In this document: positions 9,539 through 17,504 of the stretch, piece by piece | Numbering within the stretch: position 1 is the stretch's first letter | Layout of the letters: each line of letters begins with the position of its first letter | Source of the DNA: Bartonella tribocorum CIP 105476 | GTDB lineage: Bacteria > Pseudomonadota > Alphaproteobacteria > Rhizobiales > Rhizobiaceae | Assembly: GCF_000196435.1 (NCBI RefSeq) | Contig: NC_010161.1 | Location: forward strand, 1,054,001 to 1,118,000 | Direction of reading: 5' to 3' | Length of the DNA: 64,000 bases | The notes under the pieces: model-generated | Database searches by the model: none | Told to the model about the DNA's origin: nothing | The model's input: only the letters and a program-made list of their open reading frames with translations | Translations under genes and position numbers: made by a program

Positions 9539-9565
9539 AAATTATCATTATAAATCAATATCTTG
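9539..9565. repeat. Right terminus of element A (att-type end)
   Basis: AATTATCATTATAAATCAA followed by TATCTTG. The first 19 bases recur at 26679-26696 (B), 56463-56481 (C) and, inverted, at 57303-57322 (D), always beside the integrase and at the border of phage sequence. Elements A and D share a few extra bases. Confidence 0.65.
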
Positions 9566-9798
9566 TCAAAGGCAGCAAAGTTTATATTGAAGGACAACTT
9601 CAAACGCGTAAATGGCAAGATAAAAACGGTATTGACCGGTTCGTAACAGAAGTCATTTTGCCTAAGTACAAAGGCGACTTAAAGCTCTTAGATGGTAAAA
9701 ATGATGATAATCAAGAGCAATCATCCCCTTATGACAGAAGCATTTACAGACCTCTTGATACACCCCATACCGTTATGAATGATGATGTTCCTTTTTAA
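9562..9798 (+). pseudogene. ssb: ssb, 3' fragment (interrupted by element A)
   Basis: Single-stranded DNA-binding protein lacking its N-terminal half. The frame reads [18 protein letters not shown], the conserved OB-fold strand of bacterial SSB, and ends in DDVPF, the acidic tip that recruits partner proteins. The sequence begins abruptly at the terminus of element A with no start codon, so the missing part should lie beyond the left end of element A. It is followed after 15 bases by the next phage gene. Confidence 0.85.
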
Positions 9799-9813
9799 AC
9801 GAAAGGCGGTGTT

Positions 9814-10338
9814 GTGAAAAAAAACAAGAGGGGACGCCCTAAAATAACAGGGCAGCTAAGAGAAGCCAATGGGCGTATATCACGTTGCAAAACACCTCGT
9901 GAAGCTGCTGATCAATTGGCAATAGAAATACGTGCAAAGCGCTTCGGCTTAACGCTATACGAGGCAAAAAATCCACTTTCTGGTTCTTATATAGGGCGGC
10001 TTTGCTTGCAAGGTGTGCTTACACAAGAGCAATATGACGCCGCGCAACAGTATTTACAGATAAGAAACAACTACCTTTGTGCAAAAGGATTGCCTAATGC
10101 GATTTATGATGATGTGTCTACAAATTCAGATCCAGATAGTTTTGAACAATGGGTTCAAAAAGCAACAAATCGCTATCAAGCCGTACAAGAGGCATTAAAA
10201 GAAACCCAATGCCTCTATAGACAGTATAATCTTCATGCTGCGCTACAGTACCTCGTGATAGAAGATCAAATGCTACCACATCTTGTGAACTCATTGCGAG
10301 TTGCTCTTAATGTGCTTCAGAAGCGTTTTGATTGTTAA
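9814..10338 (+). CDS. Phage-associated hypothetical protein (174 aa)
   Basis: Starts at GTG 9814 behind GAAAGGCGG. The N-terminus is very basic with an AT-hook-like patch (KRGRPKITG), and the rest is mostly helical and glutamine-rich. It directly follows ssb and precedes the terminase genes across an opposite-strand gene, the region where tailed phages keep regulatory or DNA-handling genes. DNA binding is inferred only from the basic start. It has no recognised family. Confidence 0.65.
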   Translation: MKKNKRGRPKITGQLREANGRISRCKTPREAADQLAIEIRAKRFGLTLYEAKNPLSGSYIGRLCLQGVLTQEQYDAAQQYLQIRNNYLCAKGLPNAIYDDVSTNSDPDSFEQWVQKATNRYQAVQEALKETQCLYRQYNLHAALQYLVIEDQMLPHLVNSLRVALNVLQKRFDC

Positions 10339-10339
10339 T

Positions 10340-11074
10340 TTAAAAATTTGTTAAATATCGCTTCCATTTTTCAAAAGTGCTATATCTCACAGGTGGTCTT
10401 ACATGTTCTTTGGGCATCATTTCAAGGTATACGTTTCTCGCAATAGCGCACATCATTGCTGTGTTTTGAAAACGAGTGAGTTCATTTTCTACGATCATTT
10501 GCTCTGTACGAATGGTTTGTTCTTTTCTACTAATGCCATTTGGAGAGTCTAAAAATTTTTCTGCGTATGCAAACATTGGATCATTAAAGTTGGTGTCAAA
10601 TTTTGCTTTGAAGAAAATATGTTCTATATAAGCCCAATGTTTTCTATATTCCATTCCGTTAGCTTTAAAAGCTTCCAGTCTTATTGTTAAGTCATTAAAT
10701 GTAAGTGTCGGCATACTTTTATCACCTTGCCATAAATCGGCAAAGCGCCCACAAAAAACAAGCAATATGTGATAATGTTTGAAAATATTAAATTCTGGAG
10801 GATTGTTTGGTAATGTTATTAAATACTTCCAAAATGGGCTATTATCATGGGGTATGTCTACAGTCTCTTCCATCTGCGTTTTTAAAAATTTTATCGATTC
10901 TTTTGCTTTTGCTAATTTCTTGTGGTATTCTAAGTTTTTATAATTTTTATGCACATATTCTTCGTAAAGTCTATCGTATTGTTCTAAACTATCTATGCTA
11001 GTATAGCTTGATAATACTGATATCGAAAATAAAGCTATAAATATTACTACGAGCATTATGGATAATAGCTTCAT
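10340..11074 (-). CDS. Membrane-anchored hypothetical protein (244 aa)
   Basis: The N-terminal hydrophobic segment (LLSIMLVVIFIALFSISVL) acts as a signal anchor, and a long soluble, lysine- and tyrosine-rich domain faces outward. It is encoded against the direction of the surrounding phage genes, ends 2 bases from the stop of its neighbour, and lies before the structural genes. That position is typical of lysogenic-conversion genes. The family is not recognised. Confidence 0.6.
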   Translation of the reverse strand: MKLLSIMLVVIFIALFSISVLSSYTSIDSLEQYDRLYEEYVHKNYKNLEYHKKLAKAKESIKFLKTQMEETVDIPHDNSPFWKYLITLPNNPPEFNIFKHYHILLVFCGRFADLWQGDKSMPTLTFNDLTIRLEAFKANGMEYRKHWAYIEHIFFKAKFDTNFNDPMFAYAEKFLDSPNGISRKEQTIRTEQMIVENELTRFQNTAMMCAIARNVYLEMMPKEHVRPPVRYSTFEKWKRYLTNF

Positions 11075-11153
11075 TATTTAATCCTTTAAACTATCATAAT
11101 TAACGCTGTCTAACAGATTCCCTTTGAAATTATCAATATGTGTTATTTTTATG

Positions 11154-11261
11154 TTGACAAAGTGTTTCAAATCGTATTTAATGACAAATACGGCACTGGT
11201 CGTACTGTATCTAAATGAGGGTGTGGTACAGTCGAAAATCCCCGCATTTGCGGGGTTTTTT
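11154..11261 (+). promoter_or_regulatory. Phage promoter with short terminated leader
   Basis: TTGACA (11154-11159) and TTTAAT (11177-11182) are spaced by 17 bases. About 60 bases downstream is a strong intrinsic terminator, CCCCGC/GCGGGG (11240-11255) plus six T. Between them lies a second possible stem (ACTGTA with TACAGT). Transcripts would end before the terminase genes unless read-through is allowed, as in late-gene antitermination. A small independent RNA is the alternative. Confidence 0.55.
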
Positions 11262-11282
11262 ATTATCTGGAGGGTGTATTTT

Positions 11283-11396
11283 ATGACATCACAAAATACA
11301 GAACAGATTTCTCAAACAAAGAAAAAATATAAACCCCCTAAGGCAGGAATGGGGCGGGTTAAAGGTGTACCCAATAAGAATACACATTGTAAATAA
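11283..11396 (+). pseudogene. Small terminase-like gene, 5' fragment
   Basis: Starts MTSQNTEQISQTKKKYK behind GGAGG and continues to GRVKGVPNKNT. At 11386 element B begins and the frame ends after three foreign codons. The missing part, starting PNKNTRLLKEAILKAAELAG, is at 26707-26949. The joined product has the DNA-binding start and the helical body expected of DUF5681-type small terminase subunits, and lies directly before the large subunit. In this state the protein cannot be made whole. Confidence 0.8.
11373..11385. repeat. Left core repeat of element B
   Basis: AATAAGAATACAC, repeated exactly at 26707-26719. Joining the flanks across one copy restores the small terminase reading frame, so this marks the integration crossover. 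Confidence 0.8.
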
Positions 11397-12930
11397 AAAC
11401 ACAATAAAGTCAATATGTTATTTGCAATTATTTTATATGAATCCACTTAAGAATCCACACTTTTATGCATGATTCATTTGACCATTTTTTATATAAGATT
11501 GCCATGTATGAATAGACCATAAAAAGCAAATCATGATGTAAATATTATAACGCATGTAAACGTTCAAATGAAATGAAAAGCAGTTATCACTCATAACAGT
11601 TTATAAATTTTATGATACGTTTTTATCACAGCACAAATCGCATTGTTTAAAATTTAATCGTTTGGAATTATCGATAACATACGTTTTAAAGATTACTTCT
11701 TATTTTAAAGATTGGATTGTTAATCGCATAAAATAACAAATTAACGTTCGCCAAAATTGGCGAGCGCAAAATCTAAAGAGTGTTATAGCAATATTAGATC
11801 ATTCTATAAGAGGGTAATCGTTTGAAACTGTTATAAGGTAAATTGTATCAAAAGATACGCATTTATAGAAAATAGAGATCATATAATTTTTCCCCAAATT
11901 GGGAAAAACCTTTAAAATGGCATTAAAGAAATTAACTGTTTGAAGCATTCATAAGCTTATAGGATTAATTCATAAAGATTGCACAAAGGATTTAAAGACA
12001 AGATTGATTTTATAACCACGGTATTTTTTTACCGCGGTAGGAAATAAACAGATAATGAAATTCAAAACGTTATATCTTATGAAATCAAAAGCCTTTTAAT
12101 GAATATAGTGCAAGCAAGTGAGCAAAAAACATTTTAAAAGTTATAGTTTAAAAATACGAAACCAAATGAGGTCTCCTCAAATTTGAGGGCATCTATTTTA
12201 GACAAAGATAAGCAAGTAAAATTCAAAACCGTTGTAACATCATAAGGCATAGGATTTACTTAATTTTGCTAGCCAAATAGAGCAATTAATTTGCAAAGAA
12301 GCTTTGTTTAAAATACGCTTATTATGAAAGCCTTTCTAAATGAATGTTTAAACGTTTGAAACGGATGTTTATAATAATTTTTAAAACCTTCCATTTGATA
12401 AAAGCAGTTGTTTATTGTCTTATGAGAGCTTGTTTTGAAAAATTAACGCTCGTAAATGTAAAAAGAACGTTTTTAAAAAAGATATTAGTCTAATAGGCAT
12501 TTTCTTTTGATTGAATTGATAAAGCTACCAAACGTTTTAATATGTTTTGATTTTAGAAAATGCGTTATTTGAAATTCACTCAACTCAATTTTGAGCTTAG
12601 TGTTTTAAAATGTTTTAAAGAAGCATCTTGATTATGGGCTTTGTTTTAAATGCATCTCTTTAAGATAAAGACATTCTCATTCAAAAGAGTGATTAAAGAT
12701 CATATGCATAATTTACGTTCCTTTTGATAAGTTTTCATATTTTTAATAGAGCACTTGAAATATGATACATTTTTTATATATGCATTCATTACTCCATTGT
12801 AGGTGGTTATTTTTATCATAAGAATCATTCTTTGAAAGCCGCGTCATATCATTTGGCACGGCTTTCTTTTATGAATTCTCTCTTTTATGATACGTTTATA
12901 GCTATCAAGAAGGCGCTCCCATACCTATTT
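11397..12930. other. 1.5 kb gene-free, palindrome-rich zone
   Basis: No coding frame is supported on either strand. It holds several short palindromes: CGCCAAAATTGGCG (11749-11762), a TTTTTCCCC/GGGAAAAA hairpin (11887-11908), a CC-CGGTA/TACCG-GG hairpin around T7 (12016-12037), CCTCAAATTTGAGG (12173-12186) and CTCAATTTTGAG near 12585. The equivalent zone of element C (30205-31696) keeps some of these. This AT-rich DNA may hold binding sites or decayed sequence. Confidence 0.5.
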
Positions 12931-13710
12931 TTATTCTGTTTTATCAATAATCTTAACGACATTATCGCTTTGATAAACCTCACAATTTTTGGGAACTAAC
13001 TTTGCTTTGCTTTTTGTATTGATTGTTGCATTGCCATAAGCACGCCCCCAGATCGTTGCACAATGTAAGATTTTTGCATTGCCATAGACAGAGCCATAAA
13101 CCTCACAAGAGCCCCCCACGCGCGCATTGCCATAGACCTTGCCATAAATCTTTGCACGACCATTAATCACAGCATAATTATAAATTTTCGCATGGCTATA
13201 AATACAAGCAGAGCCACAAACCCTAGCATGACCATAGACGCGTGCATAACTAAAAACCGTAGCATCATAAGAAACATGGGCATGGTCATAAATATGAGCA
13301 TCAGCAAGAACGCGGGCAGCACCACTCACATGAGCATTGCCATAAACATTGCCATACACATGAGCACTCCCATAAACACAAGCCTGATCATAAATCTTTG
13401 CATATTGAGAGATAAAAGCCTTGCTATAGACCTCAGCATTGCCATAGACGAGACCACAGACTTGAGAATAATGCCGTATTTTTGCATCATCATAAACACG
13501 GGCATGACCATAGACACAAGCCTCATCATAGACCCAGCAATTGCCATCATGGGATAGGTTGACTTCCTTTTCGATAAAACCGCCTAAAGCACCCGCTTTT
13601 ATATCATCAAAATCTCTTAAAGCCCGAATGCGATAAAGGCTTGTGATATTTCGCGTAAGAGCATGTTTGATTTTTTTGATTTCACTGGTTAATTCGTATT
13701 TTTTGCACAT
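12931..13710 (-). CDS. YdcK-like hexapeptide beta-helix protein (259 aa)
   Basis: The N-terminal ~65 residues (RIRALRDFDDIKAGALGGF, then LSHDGNCWVY) match the start of E. coli YdcK. The rest is six-residue repeats of the type [VI]-Y-[GD]-N-A-[HRK], which fit a left-handed parallel beta-helix of the hexapeptide transferase kind. No catalytic acetyltransferase histidine can be assigned and no signal peptide is seen. It is last in a same-strand series of four. The role is unknown, possibly structural or ligand-binding. The closest relative here is 31697-32476. Confidence 0.8.
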   Translation of the reverse strand: MCKKYELTSEIKKIKHALTRNITSLYRIRALRDFDDIKAGALGGFIEKEVNLSHDGNCWVYDEACVYGHARVYDDAKIRHYSQVCGLVYGNAEVYSKAFISQYAKIYDQACVYGSAHVYGNVYGNAHVSGAARVLADAHIYDHAHVSYDATVFSYARVYGHARVCGSACIYSHAKIYNYAVINGRAKIYGKVYGNARVGGSCEVYGSVYGNAKILHCATIWGRAYGNATINTKSKAKLVPKNCEVYQSDNVVKIIDKTE

Positions 13711-13780
13711 AGGAGTACCCTCACAATCTAATGTGATAAACAGTTGATAAAATTTGAAATGGAAAATTTATTTTGAAAGC

Positions 13781-13801
13781 AGGCGCCCCCGCCGCGCCCG
13801 C
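13781..13801. repeat. GC-rich intergenic spacer repeat
   Basis: GGCGCCCCCGCCGCGCCCG, lying between two YdcK-like genes, just downstream of one stop. Similar tracts separate every neighbouring pair in elements B and C. It stands out sharply from the AT-rich surroundings. Confidence 0.6.
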
Positions 13802-13823
13802 ATTTTATTTACGTTACATTAGG

Positions 13824-14402
13824 TTAGACCCATACAATTTCTAACTCACCATAAGGAGAGAGACGTTCAGTATAGGTTTTTATTTTAGTAGAGCCGCCGA
13901 CATTTTCACGAATAACAGCAATGCCATGGATATGAGCATTTTCATAAATATGCACGTCATTTGCTATACGAGCGTTTTCATAAACCCTAGCATTGTCATA
14001 AACATAAGCATTATCATAAATAATAGCCTTGCCATAGACATGAGCATTGCCATAGACACGGGAATTATCAGAAACAACGGCATTGCCATAAACATGCGCA
14101 TTATCATAAATATAGCCAGCAGCGATAGCATTCTCATAAACGCAGGCATGACCATAGATATGACCACAAGCGACAGCCTTGCCAAAAACCCTTGCGTTTT
14201 CATAAACGTGACCATTTTTAAACACAAGAGCATCATCATAGACCCAGCAATTGCCATCATGAGAGAGGTTATCTTCCTTTTCGATAAAGCCCCCCAAGGC
14301 ACCAGCTTTAACATCAGCAAAGTCTTTTAATGCTTGGATACGATAAAGGGTATGATTACCAAATACACGCGTTTCATTTGTGAGTGCAAACTTTTTTTGC
14401 AT
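13824..14402 (-). CDS. YdcK-like hexapeptide beta-helix protein (192 aa)
   Basis: Has the same N-terminal domain (FADVKAGALGGFIEKEDNL, DGNCWVYDDA) followed by about 18 hexapeptide repeats such as VYGNAHVYGKA, and a short non-repetitive end (LSPYGELEIVWV). It is nearly identical to 32593-33171 in element C. The start at 14402 is behind AAAGGAA. It is cotranscribed with its neighbours by position. Predicted to be a cytoplasmic beta-solenoid; the function is unknown. Confidence 0.8.
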   Translation of the reverse strand: MQKKFALTNETRVFGNHTLYRIQALKDFADVKAGALGGFIEKEDNLSHDGNCWVYDDALVFKNGHVYENARVFGKAVACGHIYGHACVYENAIAAGYIYDNAHVYGNAVVSDNSRVYGNAHVYGKAIIYDNAYVYDNARVYENARIANDVHIYENAHIHGIAVIRENVGGSTKIKTYTERLSPYGELEIVWV

Positions 14403-14453
14403 GGCACAATTCCTTTATAAAGAAGATTAAATTTTAGAATGAGATTTTTAAAG

Positions 14454-14478
14454 AGGGGCGCCCCCGCCGCGCCCGCGC
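14454..14478. repeat. GC-rich intergenic spacer repeat
   Basis: GAGGGGCGCCCCCGCCGCGC and a few more G/C bases, at the same relative place after a YdcK-like stop codon as the other copies. Confidence 0.6.
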
Positions 14479-14484
14479 CATTAT

Positions 14485-15147
14485 TTACGCAGCGTTATTT
14501 TCAATAATCTTTACAACGTTATTGCCTTCATAAACCTCACAATTTATGGGAACCGAACATAAACCGCTATGTCTTTTTATCCTTGCATTGCCATAAACAT
14601 TACCTCTAATCACGATATAACTAGAGATTTTTGCATTGCCATAAACAGAGCCATAAACATCAGTATGACAGCCCACGCTAGCATTCCCATAAACCTTGCC
14701 ATAAATTTTTGCAGCGCCACTGATAACAGCATGATCATAAACCACAGCATTCCTATGAATACGAGCGCTTCCTGATAATTTTGCATTGCCATAAACCCGC
14801 GCCTGATGATAAACCCAAGCATTATAAGAAAGATGCGCATTGTCATAAACATGAGCATTTGCATAAACGCGGGCGTGATCACAGACATGAGCATTGCCAT
14901 AAACAAAGCCCATTATAATAGCGTTATTAAAAACCTTGGCATTTTCATAAATATGGGCAGGATTTAAAACAAGAGCATCATTATAGACCCAGCAGTTGCC
15001 ATCATGAGAGAGATTGTTTTCACTTTCAATAAAGCCACCCAATTGACCAGCTTTAACATCATCAAAATCTCTTAAAGCACGAATGCGATAAAGAGTTTGA
15101 TTATTAAATACACGTGTCTCATTTGTGAGTGCAAACTTCTTTTGCAT
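14485..15147 (-). CDS. YdcK-like hexapeptide beta-helix protein (220 aa), chimeric
   Basis: The first ~15 residues (MQKKFALTNETRVF) equal the 192-aa paralogue, while the C-terminal part (YGKVYGNASVG, then INCEVYEGNNVVKII) follows the 259-aa paralogue. It therefore looks like a recombinant of its two neighbours. Element C lacks this fourth member, so it may have arisen in B, or been lost from C, by recombination through the repeats. The fold prediction is as for the other members. No function is known. Confidence 0.8.
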   Translation of the reverse strand: MQKKFALTNETRVFNNQTLYRIRALRDFDDVKAGQLGGFIESENNLSHDGNCWVYNDALVLNPAHIYENAKVFNNAIIMGFVYGNAHVCDHARVYANAHVYDNAHLSYNAWVYHQARVYGNAKLSGSARIHRNAVVYDHAVISGAAKIYGKVYGNASVGCHTDVYGSVYGNAKISSYIVIRGNVYGNARIKRHSGLCSVPINCEVYEGNNVVKIIENNAA

Positions 15148-15196
15148 AACACTATTCCTTTATAAGAAGATTAAATTTTAAATGAAATGTTTTAAA

Positions 15197-15222
15197 GAGG
15201 GGCGCCCCCGCCGCGCCCGCGC
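15197..15222. repeat. GC-rich intergenic spacer repeat
   Basis: Same GGGGCGCCCCCGCCGCGCCC tract, here between the 211-aa and 220-aa genes. It is equivalent to 33223-33248 in element C. Confidence 0.6.
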
Positions 15223-15227
15223 ATTAT

Positions 15228-15863
15228 TTACGCAGCGTCTTTTATAGACTGGTCATTATAGACAATTTCTTTACTACAGACTTCAATATTATTGCGAACC
15301 CAAGTGTCACCTTTGATAACCGCATTGCGAAAAATCTTTACATTTGGAAAAATACAAGCATATCCGGAAATTTTCGCATTATCATAAATTTTTGTATCAT
15401 TAAAAACACAAGCGTAATAATGAACATGAGCATTACCAAAAATATGAGCATCCGGATAAATACGTGCAAAGCCATACACATGAGCATTGCCATAAATATG
15501 GCCAGCCACAACCGCCTTGCCATAAACCCTTGCATTTTCATAAATACAAGCAATATTGTTCACATGGGCATAACCACTTACAACGGCATTATCGTAAACC
15601 CTTGCATTGCTATAAACCTTAGCTTTACCGCCAACCCAACAATTGCCATCATGGGATAAATTACTTTCACCTTGTATAAACCCGCCTAACTCACCTTTTT
15701 TGACGTCTCCAAAATCTCTTAAAGCTCTAATTCTATGAAGTGTTTTAAAGCCAACCTCTATTGTTTCACCTGTAAATTCGTATTTTTTTGCAGGCTCTTG
15801 TTGATTAACAGGCGCGGTTGCATTTGAAGATATAATGGGGGAGTTTTTTGATATATTTGTCAT
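15228..15863 (-). CDS. YdcK-like hexapeptide beta-helix protein (211 aa), first of operon
   Basis: Begins with a ~25-residue Asn/Ser/Pro-rich extension not found in its paralogues, then KKYEFTGETIEVGFKTLHRI and the YdcK-type domain (FGDVKKGELGGF). Hexapeptide repeats (YGNAHVYGFARIYPDAHIFG) follow, and the C-terminus has a CSKEIVYNDQSI end. It is the first gene behind the conserved leader RNA and therefore probably the regulated one. It is almost identical to 33254-33895. Confidence 0.8.
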   Translation of the reverse strand: MTNISKNSPIISSNATAPVNQQEPAKKYEFTGETIEVGFKTLHRIRALRDFGDVKKGELGGFIQGESNLSHDGNCWVGGKAKVYSNARVYDNAVVSGYAHVNNIACIYENARVYGKAVVAGHIYGNAHVYGFARIYPDAHIFGNAHVHYYACVFNDTKIYDNAKISGYACIFPNVKIFRNAVIKGDTWVRNNIEVCSKEIVYNDQSIKDAA

Positions 15864-16000
15864 ATTTAAATCCTACATGATTTAGTGTTTTCAATTGACA
15901 GCCTATAAAGGCGCCGGGCGTTGAAAACACGGCATGTAGTCCGTTGTTATGCCTTCCTCATAAGAGTATTGTATAGCATAACCACACCCGACAAAATCAC
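15864..16000 (-). ncRNA. Structured leader RNA of YdcK-like operon, element B
   Basis: Three stems are supported by compensatory changes against the copy in element C: GTTATGC/GCATAAC becomes GCTATGC/GCGTAGC; an inner CTC-TTAT-GAG becomes CCC-TTAT-GGG; and CTACATG/CATGTAG (15933-15939 with 15873-15879) becomes CTAACTG/CAGTTAG. A further GTTTTCAA/TTGAAAAC stem is constant. The leader ends just before the ribosome site and ATG of the first gene. It may be a riboswitch, attenuator or protein-binding leader. Confidence 0.6.
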
Positions 16001-16005
16001 TATAT

Positions 16006-16034
16006 ATGCTAACTAGAGCATAAAAAATAGTCAA
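16006..16034 (-). promoter_or_regulatory. Promoter of YdcK-like operon, element B
   Basis: Read on the minus strand: TTGACT (16034-16029), 17 bases, TAGCAT (16011-16006), followed by ATATAG. The element C copy has CTGACT, 17 bases, TAGCAT at 34067-34039. The predicted start lies about 135 bases before the first ATG. Confidence 0.6.
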
Positions 16035-16110
16035 TTTTTATAACAGGATTAGGTTTATCGCAACCTCTTCGCTACATGTTTAGTGTTTTCATCACTTGAT
16101 TATTTATATA

Positions 16111-17504
16111 ACAAAATACGTATTTATTGTCAAATAATATTTTATCTTTTTTGATATTTTTTGTATTTTTTTAAATGCATTGTGTATTGATAATATCTTA
16201 TGCTTATGAATTGCTTCTTTTATATTTATATGCTTTTAAAGCTATATTATAGGCTTTCTGAAACAATGGCGTTATTTTTTGAATCTATACATTTATAATA
16301 TTTAGAAAGGCTCTCATAATGCGTTTTTTTAACTTTATAACCTATCAGTTTTTTTCACTAAATGAATTTTAATTTTTTTGTGAATTTTGTTTATAACATA
16401 TTTGCAACTTAACTGCTTTTATAGAGATGGTCTTTATAACCAATGTTTTCATTTGCATTATGATTATAAAACCTTCTTTATAACTGTTATCTGTTTTATA
16501 GCCATCGCATCATTTTTCATTTTCATAAGAGAAACGATAAATAGGATAATTACGATTTATAGACTGTTATGAAAATATCTAAAGAGAGATTGATAATTAT
16601 AGAGATTAGAAAAATCCCTTTTAATAGGCTTTTGACAGTGTTGTCAGTTTTGTCAGTTCTTTTTAGACCCTCTATTATTCTTTTTAAATGCGTAAAAACT
16701 AAAAACATTATATATCAATAGGTTAATGTCTTTAAAACACAACCCATATCAAAAATACAATCTTTAAAGATAACCAATGATATGAATTGATTAAAACCTG
16801 TCAGTTATCTGTCAGTAAATTGAACCGACAAAAGTGAGTGATTAAAGCGTGTCTTATGAAAAGCGTATGAAAGTAAAAACTGATTACGTTATCAAAATCC
16901 TTTTTATGAATTTTGTCAGTTCTTTTGAATGATAACCTTATGATTTAGAGAATTGATTACAACGTGCTTTTATGAAAGCATGTGACCCTTTAAAACCTTT
17001 CAAAAGATAGCTTATAACTCATAAGAGATGCTATCAAGATCATTATGGTTATGAGTTTTGAAGGGGTTTTGAGTTTTGAGGGTTGCTGCTATTATGTAAA
17101 AAAACGATAAAAAGTAAAAACATTATATTTCAATAGGTTAATATTTTATAGACCTTAAAAAAACAACCTATATTGATAACACAACCTATAAATTCAACCA
17201 ATAATATACGTTTTGAGGGGGTTTTGACGGTTTTTACACCTTCAAAACCTATAAGCAAAATGAATATACATAACTCTCTTTAAACAAAGCTTTTGAAAAC
17301 AATAAAGCTATCATTTTAGATTACGGTATGACCTCTTAAAGGCAATTCAAAAGAAGTGTATTCACTTTAAGAGTGGGTTTCTTTTTAGAATAACGCATAT
17401 TAGGATTGTATCTAATCAACTTAACAAAAGAGGTATAGATTATGGTTATAAGCTCTATACCCCTTATGCGTTTATCATACCCATTATGTGAGCATGTTTT
17501 TAAG
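16111..17504. other. Repeat-rich intergenic zone with TGTCAGTT iterons and GGGGTTTTG tracts
   Basis: Apart from one possible small peptide gene (16387-16572) no gene is supported. TGTCAGTT-like words cluster at 16636-16660 and 16799-16830, and again near 16918. Tracts of GGGGTTTTG type lie near 17055 and 17215. Words such as AACCTATA recur. The matching zone in element C (34141-35618) keeps the same order. It could be a replication or maintenance region, or the terminator and upstream region between two operons. Confidence 0.4.
16387..16572 (+). CDS. Possible small hydrophobic peptide (61 aa)
   Basis: The last ~28 residues (FIAIASFFIFIRETINRIIT) form one hydrophobic helix with a basic end. 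The same end is encoded at 34531-34614 in element C, with only conservative replacements (FIAMASFFIFIKETINRIIT), while the upstream part is not conserved. This supports translation of the C-terminal segment, perhaps from a shorter start. The size and hydrophobicity resemble type I toxins or small membrane regulators. This is weak evidence. Confidence 0.3.
   Translation: MFITYLQLNCFYRDGLYNQCFHLHYDYKTFFITVICFIAIASFFIFIRETINRIITIYRLL

Larger units (their letters stand above)
1..9565 (-). mobile_element. Integrative element A (right part), inserted in phage ssb
   Basis: Carries, from its right end inward, a tyrosine integrase, an AlpA-like protein, a primase remnant, two hypothetical genes, a DUF3987 remnant and a type ISP restriction enzyme that runs off the left edge. 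The right terminus matches the termini of elements B, C and D (the run AATTATCATTATAAATCAA upstream of the integrase). Immediately outside it the 3' part of an ssb gene begins. The left end is outside the window, so target duplication cannot be shown for this copy. The exact right boundary is uncertain by about 10 bases. Confidence 0.7.

Noticed and set aside
13192..14330. Possible CRISPR array because of regularly spaced repeats
   Set aside because: The periodicity is 18 bases, degenerate and in frame with a hexapeptide-repeat protein. There are no unique spacers and no cas genes.
13192..15659. Long open frames on the strand opposite, and in the other frame of, the YdcK-like genes
   Set aside because: They arise from the 18-base periodic repeats, which leave several frames free of stops. 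Their products are low-complexity Met/Ile-rich or His-rich and lack ribosome sites. The same holds for 31886-33705.
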